A stretch of 64,000 nucleotides of DNA from Terriglobales bacterium (GTDB lineage: Bacteria; Acidobacteriota; Terriglobia; Terriglobales; Acidobacteriaceae), in contig JAOAPE010000005.1 of the NCBI GenBank assembly GCA_025462725.1, positions 1 to 64,000 on the forward strand, written 5' to 3'. This document shows positions 17,791-29,091 of the stretch, in pieces (the stretch's first letter is position 1; each line of letters opens with the position of its first letter). The notes below the pieces were generated by a model, which was given only the letters and a program-made list of their open reading frames with translations, was not told the origin of the DNA and ran no database searches. Both the position numbers and the translations under genes were made by a program.

Positions 17791-19263
17791 TCAGTGGCCG
17801 GTTCCCCGCAAAACTGCTGGAACCGTTCGAACCAAAATTGCAAAATCGTTCCATAAGTTCCAGTTTTCAATGTATTTCAGATCTAGACTCACATAGCCTT
17901 CGAATGAAGGATCCTTCCTGGCGCTAACCTGCCAAAGTCCCGTGACCCCTGGGAGAACATCCATTCGTCGCCGATGCTCAAGCTTGTACTTCTGATACTC
18001 TCCGATTAATGGGGGACGCGGCCCAACCAAGCTCATGTCACCTTTCAAAACGTTGAAGAATTGCGGCAGTTCATCCAAGCTGTACTTCCGAAGAAGTCGA
18101 CCTACGCGAGTTACTCGAGGGTCATTTGTCATCTTAAAGAGCGTTCCATCTCTTTCATTGAATGCTTCAAGTTCCTGTTTCAGCGATTCAGCGTTGTTAA
18201 CCATCGAGCGCAGCTTGTAAAACCCAAAAACTCTTCCTTTCTTACCAACACGTTTTGAGACATAGAAGATTGGTCCAGGTGAGTCAATGTAAATACAGAT
18301 AGCGAGTAGAAGCATCAGAGGGAGAGCCAGAAAAAGGCCGACTGTAACAAGCACAAGGTCCAATATCCGTTTGATGAAAAGCCCCAGACTTGGTATTGGC
18401 TCGCGATGCAATTCCATAACCGGGAACTCCCCAACATATTCAAGGGGAGCCTGGAATCCAAGTCCATCGAAAAGTTCTGGTACTAATGTCACATCGAGAC
18501 ACAGCTTGCGCGCATCCAACAGTATCCGCTTAGTAACCTCGCTCGTGCTAGGGATGGTTAGAAATATCTCATCTGCGTACTCTTCACGAGCCACTCGGGG
18601 CAAATCTTCCAGCCGCCCTAATACTCCCGGAGAATAGCTAGGGGTTTCGTCCAAAAAGCCTTTCACGACGTATCCCAATTGCCGGTTACTTGAGAGGTGT
18701 TCCGCGAGCGCACGGCCAACTTTGTTAGCACCAATGATCAGAACGTTGGTCCCAGCTTTGCCAGACGCCAGCTTCTTTACATAGATCTGACGGCCCACTA
18801 TGCGCCATATTATTAAGCCAGCTACGTTTGCAGCGGCCACCGTTCCAAGTACAGGAGGAGTAAGTTGGCTAGACTGGGATATAAATAAACAACCTATTAA
18901 AACAAAGGTGGCATAAACGACGGCCTTAATAACGGCGTAGCCATCTTCAAGTAAGCCGGGATTAGGAAATCTGCGGTAAAGCCGCTGTTGTTTACAGAAG
19001 ACCACGACTACAACGGGATAAAACAACAGAATCTCCCATTTTGTAAGAGTGCCTAATCTCCACGTATTCAAATAAACAATCACCAACGATGACGCAAGAC
19101 AGGAAATAACAAAATCTGTGAAACTATGAAGTGACTCGAAATGGTGGTCGTGCGGAGTTCGACGGAGATGCGACAGGTTCGCAAAAACGTTCTCCAGAAC
19201 AGTCTCGCTGTAGATTTGTTCGGGCGATGCAGCCTCAGGTGCCATTTGGGGGGATGCCGACAT
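17791..19263 (-). CDS. Initiating polyprenyl-phosphate glycosyl-1-phosphate transferase (WbaP/WcaJ type)
   Basis: Starts polysaccharide assembly by moving a sugar-1-phosphate from an NDP-sugar to undecaprenyl phosphate at the inner membrane. The 490 residues show four membrane helices (about 46-155), a Rossmann-like CoA-binding-type domain (about 170-270, NVLIIGANKVGRALAEHL), then the bacterial sugar transferase domain: a re-entrant hydrophobic segment starting KRILDLVLVTVG, DSPGPIFY, the FYKLRSM motif, DPRVTRVGRLLRKYSLDELP and GDMSLVGPRPP. The length is as expected for this family. ATG 19263 starts the gene. It is the last gene of the central locus, 178 bases after gmd. Sugar specificity (glucose, galactose or other) cannot be read from sequence alone. 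Confidence 0.92.
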   Translation of the reverse strand: MSASPQMAPEAASPEQIYSETVLENVFANLSHLRRTPHDHHFESLHSFTDFVISCLASSLVIVYLNTWRLGTLTKWEILLFYPVVVVVFCKQQRLYRRFPNPGLLEDGYAVIKAVVYATFVLIGCLFISQSSQLTPPVLGTVAAANVAGLIIWRIVGRQIYVKKLASGKAGTNVLIIGANKVGRALAEHLSSNRQLGYVVKGFLDETPSYSPGVLGRLEDLPRVAREEYADEIFLTIPSTSEVTKRILLDARKLCLDVTLVPELFDGLGFQAPLEYVGEFPVMELHREPIPSLGLFIKRILDLVLVTVGLFLALPLMLLLAICIYIDSPGPIFYVSKRVGKKGRVFGFYKLRSMVNNAESLKQELEAFNERDGTLFKMTNDPRVTRVGRLLRKYSLDELPQFFNVLKGDMSLVGPRPPLIGEYQKYKLEHRRRMDVLPGVTGLWQVSARKDPSFEGYVSLDLKYIENWNLWNDFAILVRTVPAVLRGTGH

Positions 19264-19441
19264 TAATTCTTCTGCTCCGAAATGAATTTCTGTTTGATTC
19301 GATCAAACTAAAGATGACAAAACGAAGTGGCATGCCTCTGTACGTCTATATTGAATTATAGGAAAACTGGAGTGCTATCTTTAACTAACCCGCAGGCAAT
19401 GTCAAGAATTCTGGTACCATACGCAACGGCTTTCTAATGAA

Positions 19442-21338
<1,897 letters not shown>

Positions 21339-21342
<4 letters not shown>

Positions 21343-22472
21343 CCCTTTTCCTGAACCAGGTGATCAGAACTTTGGTGGCTGCTATTTCCGGTTGCCGCGG
21401 TGAGTGCGTCACGCAACTGTTTCTTGAAAGAAGGGACACTCCAATTACTGGCGTGTTCTATTAAAGAAACAGGATTGAAGGTGGACGACTCAAAAACGCG
21501 CACTGCTTGTATCAACGCTTCTGACGTCTGCTCGTAGAAAAAAACGGCGGTGGAAGGCTTTCCCTTGTTGGGCTCATTGATGGGGACGAGAGTCTCGGTA
21601 ACCCCGCCTTTCCCGTAACAGATTACGGGCGTTCCGCTGGCGTTTGCCTCCAGGGGGATCAAGCCATATTCCAAAAATGGAGTAAAAACAACAGCACGCG
21701 CCCCGCTGTACTCTCGCGCCAAAGTTGCATCATCAACTGAGCCTAAAAACGTTATGTTTGAGCCCGCCATTGCCCGCAGTCGATTTTCCTCGTTGCCAGT
21801 ACCAACTATTCTGAGCGGCAGGCCCAATTTATTGAACGCCTCAATCGCATACTCCGTCCGTTTCCAGTGCTCCAGGCGCGAAACAATCAGGTAATAATCT
21901 TCCTTCTTTCGAGAATAGAACATTGTGAGATCGATAGGACAGTAAATCACCACGGCTTCGCGTGCATAGAACTGCCTAATGTATTCCCGCGAGCTCTCTG
22001 AAATTGCGACGAACTGATCCACCGCCTGAGCGGCATCCCAGTCTCGCTTCTTGAGATAGGGCAGCATGGGTTTCATCAAACTGGCTTTTAGGTTATTGCC
22101 GAAGTACTCTTCAAAATGCCAAAGAGCTCGAGTTGGCATATAGCAATAGCAAATATGCTTCCCCTTTGGAACCCTTATGTACTTTGCCACGGTGGCACAT
22201 GAACTCAAGACCAAATCATAATTACTAAGGTCGAGCCCTTCCATTGCATAAGTTGCGACCGGGAATGACCACCGGAATGCCTCCATCGATTGCACGAAGG
22301 GGTTCAGCCAAGTTGTGCGCGGAGGCCGCTTTGAAAAATAGGGGTAAGTAAGGGCTGGATTGCACGCGAGCGCATAGGTATCGGCTTCCGGGAACTCCTC
22401 GCACATATACTGGAAAACTCGCTCCGAGCCGCCAATACCGCATAGGTAATCGTGTACAAGAGCAATCTTCAT
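21339..22472 (-). CDS. Glycosyltransferase family 4
   Basis: Retaining GT-B glycosyltransferase of 377 residues, probably adding mannose, rhamnose or a related sugar from a GDP-sugar at the cytoplasmic membrane face. The N-terminal loop KIALVHDYLCGIGGSERVF and the C-terminal E-x7-E-like motif in FLEYGLIPLEANASGTPV are diagnostic. A donor-binding pattern ISRLEHWKRT-like (VSRLEHWKRTEYAIEAF) is present. It overlaps the C-methyltransferase gene and rmd by ATGA on either side, suggesting it uses the sugar made by this four-gene unit. Donor and acceptor are not determinable here. Confidence 0.87.
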
Positions 22473-23758
22473 ACAGCTGTGCGCATCCTGAGCACTTTTT
22501 CCGATGTGATTACTTCCACCTCAGGCAAAGGGAAGATCATGCTTGTTCCGCTTTCTATAACGTCACGTTCCCGCTGTAAGAATTCCTGCTTGAAATGCCA
22601 AGGCAATACGAGGTAGTAATCCGGCTTCATTGCCCTGGATTCTGCTTCACTGATTATTGGAATGTTCGTCCCCAGCGTAGAGGCTCCAAACTTGTCAGGA
22701 TTACGTTCGGCGGCAAAATCGATTACCGAATTGGAAAGTTCGCACCATTGCAGGATGGTATTCCCCTTGGTAGATGCGCCATAGATATGAATCCTTTTTC
22801 CCTGCTGCTTGAGACGCGATAGTATCGAGTTAAGCTGCTGCTTGTGTACATTAATTCGCTCTTGAAAGTTTTTGTACGGCTTTCCAGTATCGAGTTCGAG
22901 ATCAAACTCTTCCCGGCGCAAATCCGCAAGGCCGCGGGAAAACTCGTGTTTCTTGAATTTGAAGTTGTTGGAGTGAGTGGCATAGCAGCGGATGCTTCCT
23001 CCGTTGATATCGTTAAGACCGACTTTGATCATCTTCATGCCGCCCTCTTTCAGCAGCTTCTCCAAGACGGTCAGGCTGTAATACTCCAGATGCTCATGGC
23101 AAATAGTGTCATAGGAATTCAGCCTTAACATCGAAGGCATGTACGACATTTCGAAGATCCACAGCCCTTGAGGAGCAAGGGATTGTTTCACCGCCTGCAC
23201 GAACGCGAGCGGATCTTCCAAGTCATAAAACATTGCGATCGACGTGACGATGTCAAATAATTGGCCGGCCATCTCATTTTTCAATTCAATGGAGGGGAAT
23301 GTGTCTTGTATTACTTTGATTTCTCCACCGAGATTTTGAGCAGCATCTGAAGGATCGACACCAAATTTGATGAACGACTTCGAGTAGGAATTCAAGAGCG
23401 TGCCATCGTTGCAACCGATGTCTAATACTCTGGCATTCTTCTCGCCAGTCATCTCCGCAGCCTCATTTGCAATGCCGCTGAGATGGTCGCGCATTGTCTG
23501 GTTAGTTCCGGAACGATACCAGTACTTTGAATAGAGAATATTTGGTGGAACACTGTGAGCCATCTGCAAAAGTCCGCAGGCTCGTTCATCCCTGGTCGGG
23601 TCGCAGCGAACCAACACGGTGGGAATCTTCCGGAGCGGCGGCTGTTCGGAACCCGGCTTCACAAATGAGCCTTGAAGGTACTGCTCCCCAAGATCAATGA
23701 CTGGGGTTAGCGCCAAGGAACCGCAAATTCGACAAGATTTCCGATGCACCAAATGCAT
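22469..23758 (-). CDS. Sugar C-methyltransferase (TylCIII/NovU-like)
   Basis: SAM-dependent methyltransferase of the NDP-hexose C-methyltransferase type: an N-terminal zinc-binding domain (SCRICGS and a later Cys in VRCDPT and ACGLLQ), a central class I SAM fold (RVLDIGCNDGTLL), the CHEHLEYYS motif and a C-terminal domain with HIYGASTKGNT. These enzymes methylate carbon next to a keto group on a nucleotide sugar. ATG 23758 (429 residues) has GGAG 6 bases upstream and is preferred; a longer frame from 23797 lacks a ribosome site. Its ATGA coupling to a GT4 gene and then rmd and gmd suggests a 4-keto-6-deoxy GDP-hexose as substrate (inference). Confidence 0.85.
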   Translation of the reverse strand: MHLVHRKSCRICGSLALTPVIDLGEQYLQGSFVKPGSEQPPLRKIPTVLVRCDPTRDERACGLLQMAHSVPPNILYSKYWYRSGTNQTMRDHLSGIANEAAEMTGEKNARVLDIGCNDGTLLNSYSKSFIKFGVDPSDAAQNLGGEIKVIQDTFPSIELKNEMAGQLFDIVTSIAMFYDLEDPLAFVQAVKQSLAPQGLWIFEMSYMPSMLRLNSYDTICHEHLEYYSLTVLEKLLKEGGMKMIKVGLNDINGGSIRCYATHSNNFKFKKHEFSRGLADLRREEFDLELDTGKPYKNFQERINVHKQQLNSILSRLKQQGKRIHIYGASTKGNTILQWCELSNSVIDFAAERNPDKFGASTLGTNIPIISEAESRAMKPDYYLVLPWHFKQEFLQRERDVIESGTSMIFPLPEVEVITSEKVLRMRTAV

Positions 23759-24071
23759 GAGCGCTCCAATTTGCATCTTTGAAAGCAGCTTCCACATAGC
23801 GGGACATGTACTTCGCCCAAAGGCGTTTGCACAAATCGTCGTGAAAGCGATCGACTACTGCATCGATCAACACTGATTTCTAGTTTGATCTTCCACTTGC
23901 ATTTTACACAAAGACAGGCGGCGAGAGGCCGACCAAAAGTACAAATTACACCCTAAGGTGTAGCTAATTCTTTCCTAGCTGCCGGAGTTAAAGGAGGAAA
24001 AAGCCCAAAAATCGAACTGATATACTTTTGAATCCATCATTTCAAAGTAGATCTGGACTGATTCGTGTCTT
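23759..24071. promoter_or_regulatory. Divergent intergenic region with inverted repeat
   Basis: About 310 bases between the minus-strand C-methyltransferase and the plus-strand polymerase genes, so it should hold two divergent promoters. An inverted repeat TACACC-CTAA-GGTGTA sits at 23947-23962 and could be an operator. A strong AAGGAGG at 23991-23997 has no start codon within range on the plus strand; the polymerase ATG is at 24072. The stretch is AT-rich. No -35/-10 pair is assigned. Confidence 0.45.
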
Positions 24072-25484
24072 ATGACTATCACGCCGATTGGCTGGATACT
24101 CACTCTCATCGGAATAGCTGCATTCGTTGCCGCGCCTCGACTTCTTCAGCTTTTCACGATCTTTTCTCTCGGGTTTTCCGCTACAGCCGTAGTTAACGTG
24201 GGCAGCAGTGCAGACTCATCTTCAGGCGTACAGGCATGGATGTTTTTTGGGAGTTTATGGCTTTTACGCGAAGCCGTTAACGCCTTAGTCACATTAAACC
24301 TATCTTGGCCAAGAAAGTTAACGAAGCCAATCATCACAATCGCTCTTTTCTTAATCGTCGCACTCTGTTCCTTATGGATGCCGGTCATCATCGATGGCCG
24401 ACTGCAAGTCGCATCTCCGGAATTGTTAGACACCAGTTCAGCGCCGCTCCGCTTCGGCTTCCGCAACATAACACAGGCTATTTATCTCGTTTTCGGGTGC
24501 ACAATAGCCATGCTGGTAGCCCTCAAGAATTCCGAAGGAAAAACTCTTGCACGCAGTTTGCAAGTGTATTGCTGGTCAGGACTGTTTATTAGCTGTTGGG
24601 GATTTCTCCAATGGATTTTGCACTTCTTAAATCTTCCGTATCCCGCCTTCGTTTTCAATACCAGTGAAACGATTTCCGCATTGGGATTTGCGGGGCAGTT
24701 CGGCGAAGTAGGCCTGCAACGGGTATCCTCTGTTGCGGTTGAGCCATCACTCCTCGCTCAATTTTTGCTGACAATCTTCCCTCTACTTTTTTTTGCGGTT
24801 ATTGGCAGGGCACGGGTTATTTCCCCTTTCTGGGATCGAATCGTACTGGGGATCGTGATCACGGTCCTATTGCTGACGACCTCTGCAACCGCATATCTGG
24901 GGTTGCTCATTGTGCTCCTATTTAGCGGGATATTGGCGTACAAACAAAACTTAATTCGTCCAATCCACATCTTGACTCTTTTCGTAGCAACAGCCGTATG
25001 CACTATCGTTTATCTCTCAATCCCTGCTGTCCGAGACTTATTTACCCTGGGCATTCTGACAAAAACGGAGAGTTATTCAGGGTTGGAACGGATACGTTCG
25101 ATTTTGTTGGCTTGGGATTACTTCCTTGAATACCCCATCCTAGGGATCGGTTGGGGAAGTGCCACATCGCATGATCTCGTAGTAAAACTACTTTCAAATA
25201 CCGGGGTGCTGGGACTAGCAACTTTTGGCATTATGTTAATAACGGTTTTTGGACGTTTGAAGCTGAGTGTGTCGAAGTCTCCCCAAGAATTTTGGGCGGG
25301 CGGAGGCTTGGGGCAGCTTTCAATCTATGTCTCCTTATTTATATTGGTCAGCATGAACGTCCTGACGGGTTTTGCCTTCGTTTTCGGTCATTTTTGGTTC
25401 ATCTTAGGTATTGCAATCGGATTGCCAGAGGCCTTGAGGACAAACCCTATAGCAAAATCCACTAACCAGGCGGTGGCTCAATGA
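24072..25484 (+). CDS. O-antigen polymerase/ligase family membrane protein (candidate Wzy)
   Basis: A 470-residue integral membrane protein with about 10-12 hydrophobic segments, and a periplasmic loop (about 330-390) carrying the Wzy_C/O-antigen ligase pattern GLERIRSILLAWDYFLEYP followed by GIGWGSATSHD. In this locus it is the only candidate for the Wzy polymerase that joins flipped repeat units in the periplasm. Start ATG 24072 is fixed on the 5' side by an in-frame TAG at 24048; the ribosome site is weak. It is one of only two plus-strand genes in the window and overlaps the next by ATGA. A WaaL-type ligase is the alternative. Confidence 0.8.
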   Translation: MTITPIGWILTLIGIAAFVAAPRLLQLFTIFSLGFSATAVVNVGSSADSSSGVQAWMFFGSLWLLREAVNALVTLNLSWPRKLTKPIITIALFLIVALCSLWMPVIIDGRLQVASPELLDTSSAPLRFGFRNITQAIYLVFGCTIAMLVALKNSEGKTLARSLQVYCWSGLFISCWGFLQWILHFLNLPYPAFVFNTSETISALGFAGQFGEVGLQRVSSVAVEPSLLAQFLLTIFPLLFFAVIGRARVISPFWDRIVLGIVITVLLLTTSATAYLGLLIVLLFSGILAYKQNLIRPIHILTLFVATAVCTIVYLSIPAVRDLFTLGILTKTESYSGLERIRSILLAWDYFLEYPILGIGWGSATSHDLVVKLLSNTGVLGLATFGIMLITVFGRLKLSVSKSPQEFWAGGGLGQLSIYVSLFILVSMNVLTGFAFVFGHFWFILGIAIGLPEALRTNPIAKSTNQAVAQ

Positions 25485-26506
25485 AAATTGCATTAATCAT
25501 TGGGGAATGTCCGCCCGGCGGGTGCGGAGTGGGCGATTTTGCTTATAGTCTTGCTGAGGCAATGCGCAGGATGGGAGTGAATGTTGAGACTATTACATCC
25601 AAAGATTGGAGTCTGACTGGTGCTTTGAAAGAAACTCGAAGTTCCCGAATATCCAGCGCTGATGTGGTACATCTTCAATACCCAACACAAGGATTCGGGT
25701 CTAAACTCGGGCCACAACTGCTGTCTCTTCTCTGCCCTGCAGTCATTACTATTCACGAAGTCAGCCGGGTTCATGCTCTCAGAAAATTATCGATGATGGC
25801 CTTCGCTCTGCGATCAAAAGCCATCATCTTCACTTCCGAATACGAAAGAACCTTCGTACTACACTATATGCCTTGGCTGGCCGACGGCTCACAAGTCATT
25901 CCGATCGGTAATTCAGTTCCCATCAAAAAACTTCAACGAAAAGCAACATCTGAGATTCTTTCCTTCGGCCTCATTCGTCCAGAGAAAGGAATCGAGCAGG
26001 TCGTTGAATTGGCGCTGCTAATCAAGCAGGCATCTTTGCCCTATAGGGTCAGAATTGTAGGTCGAACTCATCCGCACCACTTAAACTACGTTCAAAAACT
26101 TCGTGAACAGTCGCCTGAGCTACCCATAATCTGGGATTGTGACCTCACTGACGAGAAAGTTTCATGTCTGCTTGCGAACGCGGCTGTCGCATACCTTCCT
26201 TTTCCGGATGGCGCCTCTGAAAGACGATCTACTTTGAAGACTTTGCTCGCAAATGAAGTGAGCGTCGTTACGACGCGTGGAAAATTTACTCCCAATGATC
26301 TTGAAGGTGTGGTCCGTTTTGCAGCGACTCCTTCTGATGCTCTGCATTCCATCAGAGCTCTATTAGAACACCCGGAGCAGCAGCGGGAATTGGCCCAAAA
26401 AGGCAAAGAATATACGCGCAGTTACTCGTGGGATCGAATAGCTCAACTCTATATAAACTTATACAAAGACCTGCTATCAGGGCCTACCATCAAGGATCTC
26501 AGATGA
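25481..26506 (+). CDS. Glycosyltransferase family 4
   Basis: GT-B fold glycosyltransferase (341 residues). The N-terminus KIALIIGECPPGGCGVGDFAYSLAEAM is a GT4 nucleotide-loop pattern, and the C-terminal half has SFGLIRPEKGIEQVVELA and RIVGRTHP. The usual E-x7-E motif is poorly kept (LPFPDGASERRSTLKTLL), so the donor site is divergent. It starts inside the stop of the candidate Wzy (ATGA) and its last 30 bases overlap, convergently, the 3' end of the GT2 gene on the other strand. Confidence 0.8.
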   Translation: MKIALIIGECPPGGCGVGDFAYSLAEAMRRMGVNVETITSKDWSLTGALKETRSSRISSADVVHLQYPTQGFGSKLGPQLLSLLCPAVITIHEVSRVHALRKLSMMAFALRSKAIIFTSEYERTFVLHYMPWLADGSQVIPIGNSVPIKKLQRKATSEILSFGLIRPEKGIEQVVELALLIKQASLPYRVRIVGRTHPHHLNYVQKLREQSPELPIIWDCDLTDEKVSCLLANAAVAYLPFPDGASERRSTLKTLLANEVSVVTTRGKFTPNDLEGVVRFAATPSDALHSIRALLEHPEQQRELAQKGKEYTRSYSWDRIAQLYINLYKDLLSGPTIKDLR

Positions 26507-27523
26507 GCTTAACTGTACCCTTTTCAGCACAGCTTCGAATGACTTAGGAACCATCAGTCTGCCCAGCCCATGTAACAGAAAAAGGAAACCTGCGGGCCAA
26601 GAAAAGTGTTTCCGCACTCTGTAGAACTGAGCGAGGAATTCAAGACTGTGCCGTTTGCGACCGTAATGAACGAGCAGTGCAGTTATGAATTTTCGTAAAT
26701 ATTGATTGCCTGCCCGCGATAGAACCTCTGCTAATGCCGGCTTGGATTGCCTGTTAAGCTCTGTGACGCTCAATTCGACTAGCTTTTCAATATCAGTGAT
26801 CCATGCTTCAACACCTGACTTTTCCGTTGCACTGGCAGAGTGCAGCGTGTACGTTGAAAGCACCTCCGGAACGTAAGCAGCATGTTCATATTGTATTGCT
26901 ACTTTCATCCAGGAATATGCGTCCGCCGCAAGTAGGCAATGACTCCCAGAGTAACCGCCGATGCGACGAAGACCTTTCGTCCTCAACAACACAGCACAGG
27001 GATGCAGCTGCCGTTTTCGTCGAAAAAATTGTAGGATCAGGTCTTCCCAGCGTTCTAAGCTCGGCGTAAGCGTGCTTAGCCCAATGACACGTCCTATGCT
27101 ATCTACAGTTTTAATGCGGCAATACGAAAACCCGATTTGATATGAAGGAATCTCCTCATCAGTTTGCATAAATGGAGCTACCAGCTTTTCAATGGCGGTT
27201 GGCTCAATGTAATCATCATCGGACAGCAATAAGAAGAATTCGCCATTAGCGAACTCTAAACATCTATCCCAGTTATCAATCATTGAAATCTTCGTAGATT
27301 GACGAATGGACACAAGTCTTGGATCACGAACCCGTTCTAGGAATTCCCTCGTTCCGTCGGTTGATGCATTGTCAGAAACTACGATCTCGGTCGGGCCGTA
27401 CGTTTGGGCCAAAGCACTTGCGACCGATCGTTGCAGATAGCCAAGTCTATTGTGGGTAGGTATAGCGATCGTAACTTTTGGTTGGTTTTGGTGAGCGCTG
27501 AGCGGGCCAGTTGCAGGGAGCAT
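26477..27523 (-). CDS. Glycosyltransferase family 2
   Basis: Inverting GT-A glycosyltransferase of 348 residues. Visible: VTIAIPTHNRLGYLQRSV, the DNASTDGT motif, and the metal-binding SDDDY (DxD) near residue 100. A hydrophobic C-terminal stretch (FSWPAGFLFLLHGLGRLM) may contact the membrane. Its ATG directly follows the TGA of the flippase gene (TGAATG), and its 3' end overlaps the plus-strand GT4 by 30 bases. Likely adds one sugar of the repeat unit; donor unknown. Confidence 0.87.
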   Translation of the reverse strand: MLPATGPLSAHQNQPKVTIAIPTHNRLGYLQRSVASALAQTYGPTEIVVSDNASTDGTREFLERVRDPRLVSIRQSTKISMIDNWDRCLEFANGEFFLLLSDDDYIEPTAIEKLVAPFMQTDEEIPSYQIGFSYCRIKTVDSIGRVIGLSTLTPSLERWEDLILQFFRRKRQLHPCAVLLRTKGLRRIGGYSGSHCLLAADAYSWMKVAIQYEHAAYVPEVLSTYTLHSASATEKSGVEAWITDIEKLVELSVTELNRQSKPALAEVLSRAGNQYLRKFITALLVHYGRKRHSLEFLAQFYRVRKHFSWPAGFLFLLHGLGRLMVPKSFEAVLKRVQLSSSEILDGRP

Positions 27524-29071
27524 TCAATCCACACTCCTTCTGGGTAGTTGAATCCTGCCCCGATCGAGCCCTCCGAAGATGGAGCCTCGCTCTTCAGGCG
27601 TAAGAACCAATCCAACAACAAGTGCCGTACCTACCAGCATTGAGGTGATAAACGAGAGTCCCATGGAGGGCAGGAGTCCCAAATTTGGAAGTTGATTTCT
27701 TAGCTCCAGATTTAACAGGGTCTGCAATAAACCTAATGCGATAAGCGGCAGGTATGTCTGGCGCCAAAGCGCCTTAAACGACATGTTAAAAAATTTGGTT
27801 GTTATATAAGGTGCATACCAATTGTTTGTAAGCAACTGGGCGATAAGTGTTCCCAATGCCACTCCCCAGAGTTGCAACGGACCAGCCAAGCTGAACGAGA
27901 GAACCAGATTCAGAACGCCAGCCAGCAATGCAGTGTAAACAAAAGCAATTCGACCAGTGGCCATTAAAGCCGATGCATAAACAACGTGGTGAACCTCAAA
28001 GAGCACCATCAAGAGTAGAGTCCACAGTACTGAGGAGCCCACAAACATGTTCGGCCCCAACCAGACCTGAATGATCCGGTCGCCAAAGGTTGCTACGAAC
28101 GAGATAAGCAGGATGAGCACAGCCATTCCATATCGAAGGTTCCGTGTGAGTAACCTTCTTACATTGTCCAGATCATTTGCGGCATACGCAAAAGAGATGA
28201 ATGGGCTGGAACTCATTACCACCAACAAGGACAGCGTCATCAATGTAGTTATGATTTTTGAAACAGCTTCATAGGGGGGGATTGCGGCCGCACCAAGTAC
28301 GCTCGCAATCACAAGATTGGCGGTCTGCAAGATGAGTATTGCGCCGAGCTGAACGGCCGCTAATTTAAAGCTTGGGAATGCTAGGTTTCGCGCGAGTGCA
28401 ATCTGCGCATGGCCTCTGATCGATCTTAACTCCGGCAGCTGCATGCGCAAAAAGGCCCAAGCAGCTACTCGAGCTAAGAGACCTTGGAGCGACCACGCAA
28501 CTGCTAATCCAATAACGCCATAACCCAGCTTTAAGCTCGCCAAGCTCATGCAGAGTCCAATCACTAGTGCGACGGATCTTATTAACTTCTCTGTAGCCAC
28601 TCTGCCGGTGCCAAATAAAGCAGCAAATCCTGTGCTCCCAAGTAAATTTAATGAAGCGCCCACACTGAAGATGACCCAACTCCAAAACAACTGATGTTGA
28701 GTGTCTCCATGAGATCTTGAAAAGAATAAAAACCCGACCAAGACACTGACGACAAACGTGGTTACAGCCAGGATTCTAAACAGTAGTGCGCATGTGGCTA
28801 TAAGGTCCGCTATGTCTTCTAGGGTCTCAGCAGAATCGAGCCTGCCCCTGCCTAAAACGAAACTGACTTCGCGTCCCAGCGTAGGGCTCAGGCCAAGATC
28901 AAAGAATGCTATGTAACTTCCAAATGTGAGAAACAACAGCCAAGTACCCGCTGCTTGTTTCGGCAGGTAGAGAAGAATCCATTTAAGCTGAACTATTGAG
29001 ACAGCGGCAGTGGTCACCGTAAAAAGCAGGCTGCCGAAAACACCGTAGAAGATTTTGCGGTCCAAGGACAT
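27524..29071 (-). CDS. Polysaccharide flippase (Wzx-like, MOP superfamily)
   Basis: A 515-residue membrane protein with about 12-14 predicted helices, starting with the FGSLLFTVTTAAVSIVQL segment typical of PST/Wzx flippases. It carries lipid-linked repeat units across the inner membrane. ATG 29071 starts 20 bases after the stop of the reductase gene upstream; its own stop abuts the ATG of the GT2 gene. Position between sugar synthesis genes and transferases supports the role. Confidence 0.85.
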   Translation of the reverse strand: MSLDRKIFYGVFGSLLFTVTTAAVSIVQLKWILLYLPKQAAGTWLLFLTFGSYIAFFDLGLSPTLGREVSFVLGRGRLDSAETLEDIADLIATCALLFRILAVTTFVVSVLVGFLFFSRSHGDTQHQLFWSWVIFSVGASLNLLGSTGFAALFGTGRVATEKLIRSVALVIGLCMSLASLKLGYGVIGLAVAWSLQGLLARVAAWAFLRMQLPELRSIRGHAQIALARNLAFPSFKLAAVQLGAILILQTANLVIASVLGAAAIPPYEAVSKIITTLMTLSLLVVMSSSPFISFAYAANDLDNVRRLLTRNLRYGMAVLILLISFVATFGDRIIQVWLGPNMFVGSSVLWTLLLMVLFEVHHVVYASALMATGRIAFVYTALLAGVLNLVLSFSLAGPLQLWGVALGTLIAQLLTNNWYAPYITTKFFNMSFKALWRQTYLPLIALGLLQTLLNLELRNQLPNLGLLPSMGLSFITSMLVGTALVVGLVLTPEERGSIFGGLDRGRIQLPRRSVD

Positions 29072-29091
29072 TCAATGATTTCTTCGGCAAT

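Noticed and set aside
17697-17927. Plus-strand frame overlapping the end of the phosphoglycosyltransferase gene
   Set aside because: It is antisense to the well-supported C-terminus of the transferase and shows no homology; the ligase relic ends before it.
23991-24000. Strong ribosome-site-like AAGGAGG upstream of the polymerase gene
   Set aside because: No ATG, GTG or TTG lies at a usable distance, and an in-frame TAG at 24048 separates it from the polymerase frame.
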